Shown piece by piece: positions 25,401 through 37,603 of a stretch of DNA of 64,000 nucleotides. The position numbers and the translations under genes were made by a program. How positions within the stretch are numbered: position 1 is the first letter of the stretch; the number at the start of each line of letters is the position of its first letter. The notes under the pieces were generated by a model. That model made no database searches and was not told where the DNA came from. It saw only the letters and a list, made by a program, of their open reading frames with translations. The stretch is from Eudromia elegans (taxonomy: Eukaryota > Chordata > Aves > Tinamiformes > Tinamidae), in the NCBI GenBank assembly GCA_003342815.1, contig PTEX01000015.1, positions 4,867,367-4,931,366 of the forward strand, written 5' to 3'.

Positions 25401-28400
25401 TGCAAATAAGAATATTCAAGGACTAGAAAAAACCAGTGAACCATTCTGTTATTAAGTGCATCTAACTCTCCTGAGAGATCCAAACCAAAACAAGCTGCAC
25501 ATTATAGCTACAGAAATATCCCTATATAAAAAAATCCCTATGTAGAAAAATAGCCATCCTCTAACAAAGTTTGACCATAAAATATGTACATAAATATCTG
25601 CGTTAAATATCTGTGTTAATTCAGTTATTACTGTATTTCTCTAGAGTCACTTTCATTTCAGAAGAAAAGTGTCTTATTTATTCTTCCATAATGGTTTCAC
25701 CATCCATTATGTTGATATAAAGCTTGTAAATAGGTGCATCCCAACATGCCATCTCCATCCACATCTGAGCTGCTGGAGACCTGCTTTCCTGTGAGCCACC
25801 CATGAGGGTAAAAGTCAGCATCTCCCAAAGAGTTCATCACTCTTTCCATCCCTCCTTGTTGCCTCCCATGAAATAGTCAGGTACTATTCCCCGGAGCATT
25901 GTTCTGTTTCTCTAAAATCGTTCAGTGCTTGTTATGCCAGTGCTGAGAAATCAGAAAACATTTCAAAGTGACTAATTTCATCTCTCATGTTAAAACTGAT
26001 CATTATTTTTTCTCCTTTTTATTATTCCTTTAGGGGAAGCGAGGTGATTCTGTAGCTAGTCCAGTTTCCTATAACACATTCACAGAAACATTGAACTCAA
26101 GAAAATGGAAAGAATTGAAGAACTCTGGAAAAGAACTGGGTAACTAATACTTTAGAGTTTGCACAGCACTGCAAATACATAAATAATAGGTAGACTGCTC
26201 AGTACACCCTACATAAATAATGCAATTTAAAAAAGGGAGATCTGATTTATACAGATCATAGAAAAAATTAAAAATTCCTTAATCAGAGACAACAGACTTC
26301 CACTAGTATAAAGTTCATGATTAGTAAGAAAACTGTGACTATCAGAAGCAGATTCAGCTGATATATCTTTTGTGCTGAAGGTTTCAGTCACAAGAAGAGT
26401 TAATGGAGTTGTTATTTTTCTCCTGAGGTTTCACTAAATAAAATCGCCCTGACTTTAATAATTCCTACTTCTCTGCTGCCCCACTAAAAAGGAGAGATGC
26501 ACAGTCAATATAGAGACAGTTCGCTCCAGAGGACTATTAAAAAAAATTAATCTAGGTTCAAATTTAGGGCCTATTTTTGGTTCTCTGAATTGCACTCCAC
26601 AAAAAGAGCTTAGGGGAACTAACCTGGCTGACTTTCCCAACTAATTATTTCCCCTTCGTCTCTTGGCATGAATAGTCCGTCACACCTCACAGCAGAGAAT
26701 TAGGACTCACAGACTCCTATTTGCAACCCAGTTTTGTATATTAGTCCTTTTTCATGCAATAGGAGAGCAAGGATTCATTCAAAGTGGATCAGCTAAGGCA
26801 GAAGTGATGCCTGTGTCATCATGGTCTTTTGTATGAGCGTATAATGTAATCATGTAGAATCTTCTATCACTATTTGAGAATGCATTTTTATATATATATA
26901 AATAATTTCCTCTTTTATTGGCTGGGTACCATATATCAGCATTTCTCTCTGTTGTCCCCAAGATATTAAGAAAGATGCCTTGGTCTGTTCTATATATAGA
27001 ACAAGGAATATACAACAAATATGGGATATATAAATGATTTCTTGTGCTGTACATTGACTTATTGCTTCTATTTGTTATTTTGCCACCTATGCTACTATTT
27101 CTGATGTGATTCCCCCAAATGACTAAATATTCTTGTTCTTGTAAATAACTCTGTGTCCTTTGTTCCACTATTATTTTCTCTTTTCATTCTTCTCAGAATC
27201 TATTTTCTGATTCATTATGAATCAGAAAGCTGAACACCACTATTATCAGTATTGATACTGCAGCAACTGTAATCTCTTACTATGTTCAGTACCAACCATG
27301 TGATACGGCACTTATTATGATGCCTAGTTTGGCCACAGACCATTTCTGTGTTCCAAAAAAAGTGAAAGAGGACACGTCATGACAGAATGATTTTAGCACA
27401 ACTAGGATTTAGTCTTTAGTTTACTTGACTCTACATTACTAGTCAAGATTCTTTGAAAACTTTGCTCATGTCTTACACAGTATTTCTTTGCTAGTAGATT
27501 GTGATTTTTTTTGTTCATTTTCCTAGAGTAACACGGTAGCAACATGGTTATAATAAAATATTTTCCTTGATTTTTCAAGCAGTGCATCTCACTTGAGATA
27601 TTTCATTTCAGAAACAGTTCATCTTCCCTTGAAAAGTGCACATCTTTTCCGAGTACCTTCTTTGGCAAAGTTTTACACACATGCACAAAAAAACCCCTAT
27701 AATTCCTATGTAAGTTCTTTTTTTTTATTATTACATCCCAGAAGTTCATAATAATTTAAGATTTCTAGTTTTTGTCTTCCCATCTTTTATTACAGTTCAA
27801 ATTCCATTGCAGCCATATCCCAGGATTCACTTTAACTACTATACCTCCTCTTATTTAGAGGATTTCTACTGGGTTCAGAGATCTCTTCTGCTCAGTTAAG
27901 TCTCTAAATAAGGGAAGGTTGCAGTTTTTTTCTTGACTTTATGGAAGGGAAATTTCAGCTTTTTGACTTTGTTCTGCAACCTTCTGAAGACTGAATACAT
28001 TACTTGTTTGAGTCAAAGACATCTCTTTCTAATACTTTGAAGTTTTTTGAAGTTTTAACTTTAATACTTTTAAAGCTCAGCATATTTTAGCCCCTTTGAG
28101 AAAATAAAGACAGAAAAAAAGCTTTTCCAATTTCCAAGCATTGTGTTTACATGGGAAATGCATAGCTTCGATATTCAAAGAAGCCTGTTCATGCCGTAAC
28201 TCTCAGCTTTGAGATGACAGCTCAGGTTTTGTTACACCTCCTGTGGTTTCTGTCTACTGCACTGCAAACATTTAGGAAGGGTTGCAGGAAGATCCTGGAA
28301 AGATTTTTCACAGTGTGGAAGCTGCCTATCAGAAAAATCAACCTCTGCCACTACCCAGACGAAAGTAACAGGTTTTTCTCAGGCAAGATCTGGATGAGTT

Positions 28401-31400
28401 CGTATCACTGAAAGGCTCCCTCTCCTACTCCTGGTTTCTTGAACCATGCAGTCCATCAATAAAACACCTACATCCCTACATCCCTTTATCTATTATACAG
28501 TTATATATTACATACTGCTTGTCTCTGTAATGAGTTGAACAATACAGTTTCTCCAACCAGAAAAACTGATTGACTTACTAACAACAACCTCATGGTCATT
28601 CAGTCATTATTTCTTCAGCTTCAGCAACAGAAGAAAGAAAACACTTTTCTCCTGAGCATTACGATGCTTAACTGGTTCAGGTGGGTTGACACTATTTTCA
28701 TATTCAATGAAAGAGATGAAGCATTTAATTCAAAGGTGTATGCTCGATCACATGTATGTTATGGAGATGTAATGGTATGTTAATATCTACATTGCATTAA
28801 AGAAAGGATGCCAAGCCTATAGCAGGTACATTACAGTAAAGCAAGCAATTTTGTCTTAAAAGCTTTCATGATATAATTTGACAGCTTGGACTATGAACCC
28901 TGCAATTTCTGTGAGCCATTCTGTCAGGCTGCACCACTAGGAACTTTAAATGCACTGCACATGGAGAGAAGATATAGCACATAGCCTTGAAGTTTCATAT
29001 GTAAAATAGAAGGTTAATCCTTTCAGTTATCACTTTTTTTTTTTTTTTGCCATCCTCACACCTAATTATGAGAATTTTCTTTTTTAAAAAAATGGTGAGG
29101 CAAAGAATCTCTTCTCCCCATAGATTACTTTTGGCTAAGTTAATTTAACAGCTCTGAATGTGACAACCATTGAGTATGAGACTACCGAGGCAAGAACTAC
29201 ATCAAAAACTTCAATTCTTTTAAAAAGTTGTGTTCCTTCTCTCTGACACATTAGTTATTGACGATAAAAATTACTCTTGAAGTCACTCTTAAAGTCAAAA
29301 GTGAAGGTCTTAAATAAAGGAACTATGTTAAACTAAAGGTCTAAATTCTTTGTCCCATTGAGGTTGAGGTGAGATGTATTCCCAGAAAGGTGAAAGCCAC
29401 AGAGGCTTTGGGGTCATTTCAGTCTTTCAGGAATGTACATCAAGCACACTTGAAAGAAAACACGGACCAGATGATTCTGACAGTGTGCAGTGTCTTAGTC
29501 CAACATTCAGTCGTACTGGCCTTCATGCAGCCCCATTTTATCCGAGGAGAGAGCAATGGTGCCTGTTTCCCCATTCCTTTCCCCTACAGTTGGAAAATAA
29601 AAGCTGTGACCTACAATATCAAAGGCTCTTTGGCTTTTTAACACAATCATTTTTTTCTGTGTACCATGTTCCTAGTTCATAATAAGCACAAAGCACTCTG
29701 TATCAAACGAAACATTTACCCCTGGATGAATATAATGGTGGGGAAAAAAACAAGGGCGGGGGGGAAATCTGTAAAGATATTGGAGTTAATTCTTTGCTGG
29801 ACTGAAGAGTTGCCTTTATAGTACTCTGAAAATACATTTTGCGAAGATTTTTTTCAAATAAAGATTTATTCATCATTAAGAAAATGCACTTCAATTAAAA
29901 GGAAAACACAGTAAGCACAATAAAAAGCTTATGCAATTGAATATGTTGAACAGAAAGGTATATCTGATACGCATAGGAACAGGAGTACAAGTGACAGATT
30001 GGTCTATGCAAAGCTATGATTGTTAGTAGCGAAACTGGAACTCAGATACTGAAACTAATGAGAATTTCAAAGGAGAGGTTCCCTCATCTTCATTTCCCCA
30101 CAGCCCATCGTCCCTGAGTAGAGTTGACACAGCTGGGGCAAATTCAGCTTTCCCTTCCTTTTCCTTCCTTCACTTCCTTTATTTATGTAAATCTAGAGTA
30201 ACCGTGCCAAGCTGAATATTATACCTACATGTAGGTATGAGGGCAGGGTCCACCTGTGCCCTGTAATTTCTGCATCAAGCTCATTACCTCTGCTATAATC
30301 ACCTTCACATTTCAGCAAGCTTTAAACCTATGTATAGATAGATGCTCATTATGTATTTGTAGGGCGTTTGCTGCATAATTGCTACTTCAGGTCCACCAGG
30401 GGGGGTTCAAACATTGGACTAGAGATGCTGTTGGGCAAACTGTCTTTATTTAAAAAGTTGTCCTTAATAGAACACTGAAAAGATATTTCACTTTCATTGA
30501 ACTTATCAATGCAATAACATTACTGGTTCCAATATGAAAACCGTATAGCAGCGTGTCTGAAAATAGTACCCTGTTCCTAAAGTTCAGAAGACCAAAGAAT
30601 AAATTGTAAATAATGGGGGGAAAAAGAGCAGACTATATTTTTATTTCCTTCACATTTATTTGCTAAGCAGACTTGAAACATTACTTGTGGAGTCCTGAGG
30701 AAGGAATAAAAACATTCTTATAATAAAATACCATTTTTATTTCTTTTTGTCACAGCCTGGCTCTGCAAGATTTCTCACAAAACAGTCACATAAACAGAGC
30801 CATTTTAAAAATTAAAATCATTGTACGTCTATGTTTAATATATAATGGTATGTATCATCAAGAGACATCTTATACAAGCCTTCAAGTTTTGGCCTTAGGA
30901 TACAGTCACCCTGGTGGCTCTTAGCTGACATAGATGGGCTGACATACTCAGAAACCTGGGTAATGCCTCCTTTCCACTTCATCTTCACTTATTTTTGTTG
31001 GGAATGGGAAAAGGGATGGTCTCCCAAATCCTCTTTACCAGAGGAATAGTGCTTCTTGGAATTTACTGTCTATATACCTCTGGACAAGTCCTGTTTTCAG
31101 CATACCTGGTTTCTTTATTGCCCAGAATAGCGGTCTTTTAGTTCTCTGTAGGGCGTCAGAGTAAATTTTCTTCTACTAGAAGGCACAGTGCAGCAAGGTG
31201 AATAGGGGCAGTGAGGTGGATGATGTGCACAGGATGTTTCCCTCCGTGTGGGGCTGAGACACAAAGTGCACAAATCTGGTTCCTCCAGTTTAGGCATAGA
31301 TGTGTGAAGCTGTGGTCTATGAGCATCCATCCCATGTTTCTTAGACCCTGCAGAGCAGATTCCTTCTCAGAAAAATCTAGAGTATTGTAAAACTTTTTTC

Positions 31401-33069
31401 TTCACTGAAAGTCTGTAAAGTGGAAGGCAGTTTTGCCAACAGCACATGCTTGCCATGGATACAGTATTTTGTGTGAGATGTATTGGAGGAATTTTTCAGG
31501 ATTTGAGTGCTCATATCAAAGAGATGGCAGAGGACATTTAGAAATTAATTTATTTCAGATGTTGATGCTCATTTGTCCTTCAGGAACACTAAAGCAGAAT
31601 ACAGGCATATGATACTCTCTACTGAAGGAATCTAAATATTCAGAAGAAATTAGCTGCTCCAATTCTTGTAAAAAGCTACATTTCCTCTGAACAGCAAGGT
31701 CAGAAGTACACTGCACACGTCCCTCAGAAACTTGAAGAGTATGTTATTCTTTCCCTTCATGTACTCAGACCAGACAGGCCACACAAGAAGTCAGCATCTA
31801 TTTTCAGAAGCTGCGGAAAGATGGTGATCTGCCCGGGAAGGTTTAAAGCAAAGCCGCCCTGCATACCAAGCACCAGTGGGAATGTGCCCTTGACAGCACT
31901 GCAATCCAACAGCTCCTCCTCCTCTTGAAGGTGACAGTGCTATGCAATGGGAACCTAGACATAGCAGATAGGTACGTATTAAGTCAATCACAGATCATAT
32001 CAAGACACTGTCTCTTCCTTTTTTTTTTTTTTTTTTCAATAGGAAACATTTTTCTTGGCTATATCACACAAGGATGAAATATTTGCAGAACTTCTCCTGC
32101 AAGCTAGTGCTCCATATCTTCTTTCAAACTGTTCAAAACAACAGAGACCTAAACTGTTAAGGATCTCTGAGCAAAAAGGAGAAGTAGCACTGCCAGTCAG
32201 GAAGAACATCCTCTCACAGCATCAGATTTTCAGAAGACTTCACAGACACTGTGGTGGCACTGAAAAATTTTCATTTGGAAGTAGCTGCTCCTGTGAGAGA
32301 TCTGGTCACTTGAAATTCCCTGATCAAACTGCAGGCTAACAAATTTGGAAGGACTGGCTAAGCTTTTTTAAATAACTAAAGTATATTATTAAAGATGTCA
32401 TAAAGTATTATAAGGAGTGGCATATGCTTTTCAGTACCTTTAAGTGAGGTTTAGGGAGGTTTTCATGCAAAATGATACACCTCACTAACTAAACCCTACT
32501 GGTTAATCAACCTACTTGGAAATAGGACCAGACCATGTAGCAATACCGTTGTACATTACTAAAAAAACTATGGGGAGGAATTTCTTTATTGTTTAATATA
32601 ATACTATAATTGCTCTCAAAAGAAGGAAAAGGAATTCTTTATCAGGGCTAGGCTAGAAATCAGGAGGGTTATTAATAGCCAGCATTGTTATTTTTGAACT
32701 CAGTCAAACTTGGCAGCTGCCCAGATGACTGTGTTTTGTTCTCCTACTTTTTAATTTCCTAACTGTACTGAACCTTCAAGTCTTTAGGAATTCCTCTTTG
32801 ATTAAAGCACACAGGCACTTTTGCACAATTCCTTCACCTAAAATCTTTGAGATGATGGAGACATTTATATAGTCAATAGAAGAAGATTATAGCAAAAAAC
32901 TGCAAGAATATGAGGTTAGGATTTTAGGCTAGAGGCTTTGGAAGCATATACTGAACTCACAAGGGCATAAAAGTGAGTGTAAGCATTTAATTCTGCCAAT
33001 AAAAAAGGATGTCATTTTTTCTATATCAATAATGTGAGTGTAACATCCATTAGCCAGAAAATAAAGCAC
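19422..33069. other. Intergenic DNA between PKIA and ZC2HC1A, no gene recognised
   Basis: About 13.6 kb of AT-rich DNA. Apart from one antisense CR1 end at 23277-23345 and short T or A tracts (for example near 29033-29049 and 32019-32036), I see no exon, RNA gene or repeat family that I can name. Open frames of 60-102 codons here (for example around 26779-27168, 29369-29682 and 32055-32339) lack domains and are compatible with chance. Confidence 0.6.
23277..23345 (-). mobile_element. CR1 LINE 3'-end fragment (antisense)
   Basis: Reads ATAGAATCACAGAATCATTA, then GGTTGGAAGGGACC, then GATGATCTAGTCCAACCC. This is the reverse complement of the CR1 3' terminus. It is a very short, 5'-truncated insertion. 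Confidence 0.95.
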
Positions 33070-35537
33070 TGAGGCCAAGACCTGCGTGGAAGACAACTTT
33101 TTGACACAGATTGTGGAGGAACCGACGAGGAGAGGTGGGCTGCTGGACCTCATACTATCAAACAGTGAGGGGTTCGTTGGAGATGTGAAGGTCAGGGGGA
33201 GCCTTGGCTGCAGTGATCATGAATTGGTGGAGTTTGGGATCCAATGAGGAGGAGGCAGGGCTGTAAGTAGCCTGGCAGCCATGGATTTCAAGAGGGCCGA
33301 CTTTTGCCTCCTTAGAGACCTCCTTGGAAAGATCTCATGGGCTAGGGCTCTAGAGGGAAGAGGGGCCCAGGAGAGCTGATTGGTTTTCAATTTTCTTTTC
33401 TCTCTCTGCTAAGTTAGTATCAGCAAGCATAGTTACAGAAATATAATTACAGAAAATACTGGGGAAGGAGCACATCCGTCACACACTTCCTCCATGCCCA
33501 GCAACACTGCATCCCTATGTGTAAGAAGTCAGGCAGAAGGGGCAGGAGACCTGCGTGGATGAGCAAGGAGCTTTAGCCATTGATCAAGCACAAGGTGGCA
33601 GTACACAAAATGTGGAAAAAAAGACAGGCCCCTTGGGAGAAATACAGGAATGTCATCAGGGATTGCAGAGACCTGACCAGGAAAGCTAAGGAGCGTTTGG
33701 AACGTAACCTGGTGAGGGATGTTAAAAACAACAAGAAAAACTTTTTCAAATATATTAACAATAAAAGGAAGGTGAGGGAAAATGTGGGTTCACTGGTGAA
33801 CGAGGTGGGTGCCCTGGTTATGGAAAACACAGAAAAAGCAGAGTTACTGAATGGCTTCTTTGCTTCGGTGTTTACCAATGGCAGCCCTTTAGAACCCCAA
33901 GCTCTAGGGACAAGAGAGGAGGACTGGAGAGAGGAAGATTTGCCCTGCGTAGAGGAAGATTTTGTTAGAGAGCTCCTGTGGAAACCCAATGCCCACAAAT
34001 CCATGGGCCCTGATGGGATGCACCCCAGAGTGCTGCGTGAGCTGGCGGATGTCGTAGCCGAGCCACTTTCCATCATCTTTGAAAGGTCCTGGAGAATGGG
34101 GGAGGTGTCGGAGGCCTGGAGGAAAGCCAATGTCACCCCAGTCTTCAAAAAAGGCAAGAAGGAGGAGCCGGGCAACTACAGGCCGGTGAGCCTGACCTCC
34201 ATCCCTGGAAAGGTGATGGAGCAGCTCATCCTGACTGCTGTCTTCAGGCACATGGAGGAGAAGAAGGTACTCAGGAGTAGCCAGCATGGGTTCACCAAGG
34301 GGAAATCGTGCTTGACTAACCTGATAGCCTTCTATGACAGTGTGACTGGTTGGATAGATGAGGGCAGAGCGGTGGATGCCATCTATCTGGACTTCAGTAA
34401 GGCTTTTGACACCGTCCCTCACGGCATCCTCCTGGGCAAGCTCCAGAAGAGTGGGTTAGATGAGTGAACAGTGAGGTGGATTAGGAACTGGCTAAATGAC
34501 AGGGCCCAGAGAGTAGTAATCAGCGGTGCCGAGTCCAGCTGGAGGCCTGTGGATAGTGGTGTCCCCCAGGGGTCAGTCCTTGGTCCGGTCCTGTTCAATT
34601 TATTCATTAACGACCTGGATGAAGGGATGGAGTGCTCCCTCAGCAAGTTTGCTGATGATACTAAGCTGGGAGGAATAGCTGACAGCCCTGAGGGCTGCGC
34701 TGCCATCCAGAGGGACCTGGACAGACTGGACAACGGGGTGGTGAGTAACCTCATCAAGTTCAACAAAGGAAAGTGCAAGGTCCTGCACCTGGGCAGGAAT
34801 AACCCCAGACACGCCTACAGGCTGGGGACTGACCTCCTGGAGAGCAGCCCCGCAGAGAGGGACTTGGGCGTCATGGTGGACGACAAGTTGACCCTGAGGC
34901 AGCAGTGTGCCCTCGTGGCCAAGAAGGCCAATGGGATCTTGGGGTACATTAAGCAGAGCATCTCCAGCAGGTCGAGGGAGGTGATTCTGCCCCTCTGCTC
35001 AGCCCTGGTGAGGCCGCACCTCGAGTCCTGTGTGCAGTTCTGGGCTCCCCAGTACAAGAGGGATGTGGAGCTGCTGGAGAGAATCCAGTGCAGGGCTACA
35101 AAGATGATTAAGGGCCTGGAACATCTGCCCTATGAGGAAAGGCTGAGAGAGCTGGACCTCTTCAGCCTGGAGAAGAGAAGACTGAGAGGGGACCTGATTA
35201 ATGTATATAAATACCTTAAGGGAAGGAGTGAGTAGGATGGGGCCAGCCTCTTCTCAGTGGTGACCAGTGATAGAACTAGAGGAAACGGCCACAAATTGAA
35301 GCTCCAAAAGTTCCACAGGAACTTGAGAAAGTACTTTTTAACAGTGAGGGTGACAGAGCACTGGAACAGGCTGCCCAGAGAGGTGGTGGAGTCTCCTTCT
35401 CTGGAGATCTTCAAAACCCGCTTGGACACCACCCTGTGCCACATGCTCTAGGGGACCCTGCGTGTGCAGGGGGGTTGGACTAGATGACCTCTACAGGTCC
35501 CTTCCAACCTTAAGTATTCTGTGATTCCATGATTCTA
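33070..35537 (+). mobile_element. CR1 LINE, long 5'-truncated copy with a nearly open reverse transcriptase frame
   Basis: The largest CR1 here. From about 33085 to 33245 it encodes the end of the endonuclease domain (EEPTRRGGLLDLILSN at about 33116, and GCSDHELVEF). A degraded stretch follows at about 33370-33470. From 33580 one frame runs to 35451 with only two internal stops: TGA at 34465-34467 and TAG at 35233-35235. It covers the reverse transcriptase palm: [73 protein letters not shown], and the catalytic FADD at 34648-34659. The 3' end has the CR1 signature and ATTCTGTG/ATTC tail to about 35537. CR1 encodes a target-primed reverse transcriptase; this copy cannot be fully active because of its stops and missing 5' part. 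Its 5' boundary is approximate. Confidence 0.95.
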
Positions 35538-35719
35538 CCTTTTAAAAAGAAATACCATTATTTCTGTTATTAGTAAGAAAGAAACACATCTTGCACAAGG
35601 AAAGACAGAGCCCAATAATCTGTTAATATACACATTCATCTCCTTAAAAAGTAAAATAAAACAGTAATAAAAATATTTACCAAACTCCATACATTTCTGT
35701 ATTATTCACTACACGTATG

Positions 35720-35738
35720 TGTATATATATATATACAT
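35720..35738. repeat. (TA)n microsatellite
   Basis: Alternating TA flanked by TATGTG and CATA, giving a short self-complementary tract. Confidence 0.75.
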
Positions 35739-37577
35739 AAAGATATTTGGTGCTTTCACGTACAGTTAACATAATATCACTAAAATAGAGTATTTCAAGG
35801 AGTTAACTCTCAGTCCATGATTTTCTATCTGCCTTGTAAGAGATAAATCCAAAGATATAAAATTGAGGCTTCTGACCTACTCTGAAGCACTGAAAAAAAT
35901 CTACATCCTCTTAGTACTACCATTCATGAAATGTCAGCACTGCTGTGAAAAATAAGCATAAATATGCTTATTGTATTGGTCTGATCTTCAGTCGCAGTGA
36001 ATGCCCATATTGAGTTCCCTAGGGTTGTTTCATGGTTGGACAGTACTTCTCAGTCTCTATGATCTATCATGCAGCTGGACCAGGTTTAGTTTACCTTTAA
36101 ATACGTGCTTGCATTCACAGGAGGGCTTTCTGATTTTCCACTGTTGATTTAAAAGAATTGTAACTAAAAATGAGTACCAGAAAAAGAAGAATTTGTCTTT
36201 CTAAAAACGAAGGCAAAATATCGACCTTGGCAGTTCCCTTAACCAGATCTTCTTGGATGGTTTCTCATAACCTGTAGAAAGCCTTGTTTCTGACCACAGT
36301 ACTCCCCAAAGAATGACTGAAACCAGGATAAGGACGAGTCACCCGTACCACAGCAGAGTAGCTGTTCAGCCTCTATACTGTTTTCATGATGCTTTAATGA
36401 TCCATAGAAGTAATGTGGATGTTTCATAACTAATCAATGTTTTCTATTTAAGTAATGTTTTCCCAAAGTGTGGATAGATGGAGTTCTACAGTTACAAACA
36501 TAAGGCTTGTAAGGTGACCTGTAAAGAAACACATTATCTTAAGCAAACAAAAAGGGGATAATTCTGACTTGAAGAATGTGCACATGCCACTTCAGTAAAT
36601 TAATGGTGCCCAATTTCACCATACAAATAACAGTAAGGCAAAGCTCCTCTAAAATACTGTATAATAGAATACTGCATGCTGACTGTCCAGGATCCTTATT
36701 CTCATACACAAGAGAAAGTAACTTCAACCCCTCTACTAGATCTGAGAAATCCATGTCACATATAAAAATAGTTACACAGTAATTGTGTATCAAATGGCAA
36801 GTAAAATTCAATATCTGTGCCAATATTTAGTATTTTTGGTTTTTATTTAAGGCAAAAAAAATCATACTGTTAGTAATTATGTTTATTTCAGCAAGCATAT
36901 CAAGCCATTGTGAATTACAAATTAATGCTGCATTTTCATTTGTACCTCAGTGTAACTGAGCTGCCATACACACAACCAGAGGATAAAATACACAAAAGAT
37001 AATGGAAGACAAGGGATGATTAAACACATCAGCTGATGGCAAAGGCATTAGGGATTTATGCGCAGGACTTACAAGGAAGCACAGGATGGGAAAGAGCTAA
37101 GATGACGATTCAGATTCAAGGTCCAAGGTCCAAAAATCTTAACATGAGATGTTTGGACTATAAGAGGGATAGACTTGGGATGTGAATGTAGAGAAATTGG
37201 ATGACCTGAGACAAATCTATTCTACCATAATGCACTGTAGCTATAAAATGGAAGTATTAGTGCAAGGACATGTTCAGAATCTTTGCCAGACACCACAATG
37301 AACTTATTTGTTTGGAATGGAGGCACCAGCCCTCGAGCTAACTAGGTATTGCAGGACTGGTCAGTAGAGAGAGTATGTGTGCATTTAAACACAGGCCAAA
37401 GGCAAAATTCAGCAGGTAGGCAGACTGCTGACTTGTAAGAACATAAACATGGCCTAGCTTAGAGTGACTCAGCCACTACACCCTAAGCAAAACTGCATAC
37501 ATGTCTGCATATGCACTTTAAAGAACATTTAGTCACATATTTATATCAAATGCAATTAACCCTAACTTAATGAACAG

Positions 37578-37603
37578 TGGCTGAACAGCGTGGCTGAACA
37601 GCG
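37578..37603. repeat. 13-bp direct tandem doublet
   Basis: TGGCTGAACAGCG occurs twice back to back, at 37578-37590 and 37591-37603. Confidence 0.9.

Noticed and set aside
29369..29682. Two overlapping + strand frames of 90 and 102 codons
   Set aside because: No recognisable domain, no flanking splice pattern with a plausible partner exon, and lengths compatible with chance in 64 kb.
33573..34812. Minus-strand frames of 70-200 codons opposite the CR1 copy
   Set aside because: They are antisense shadows of the CR1 reverse transcriptase frame. The same shadows appear opposite the copy at 50.25 kb.
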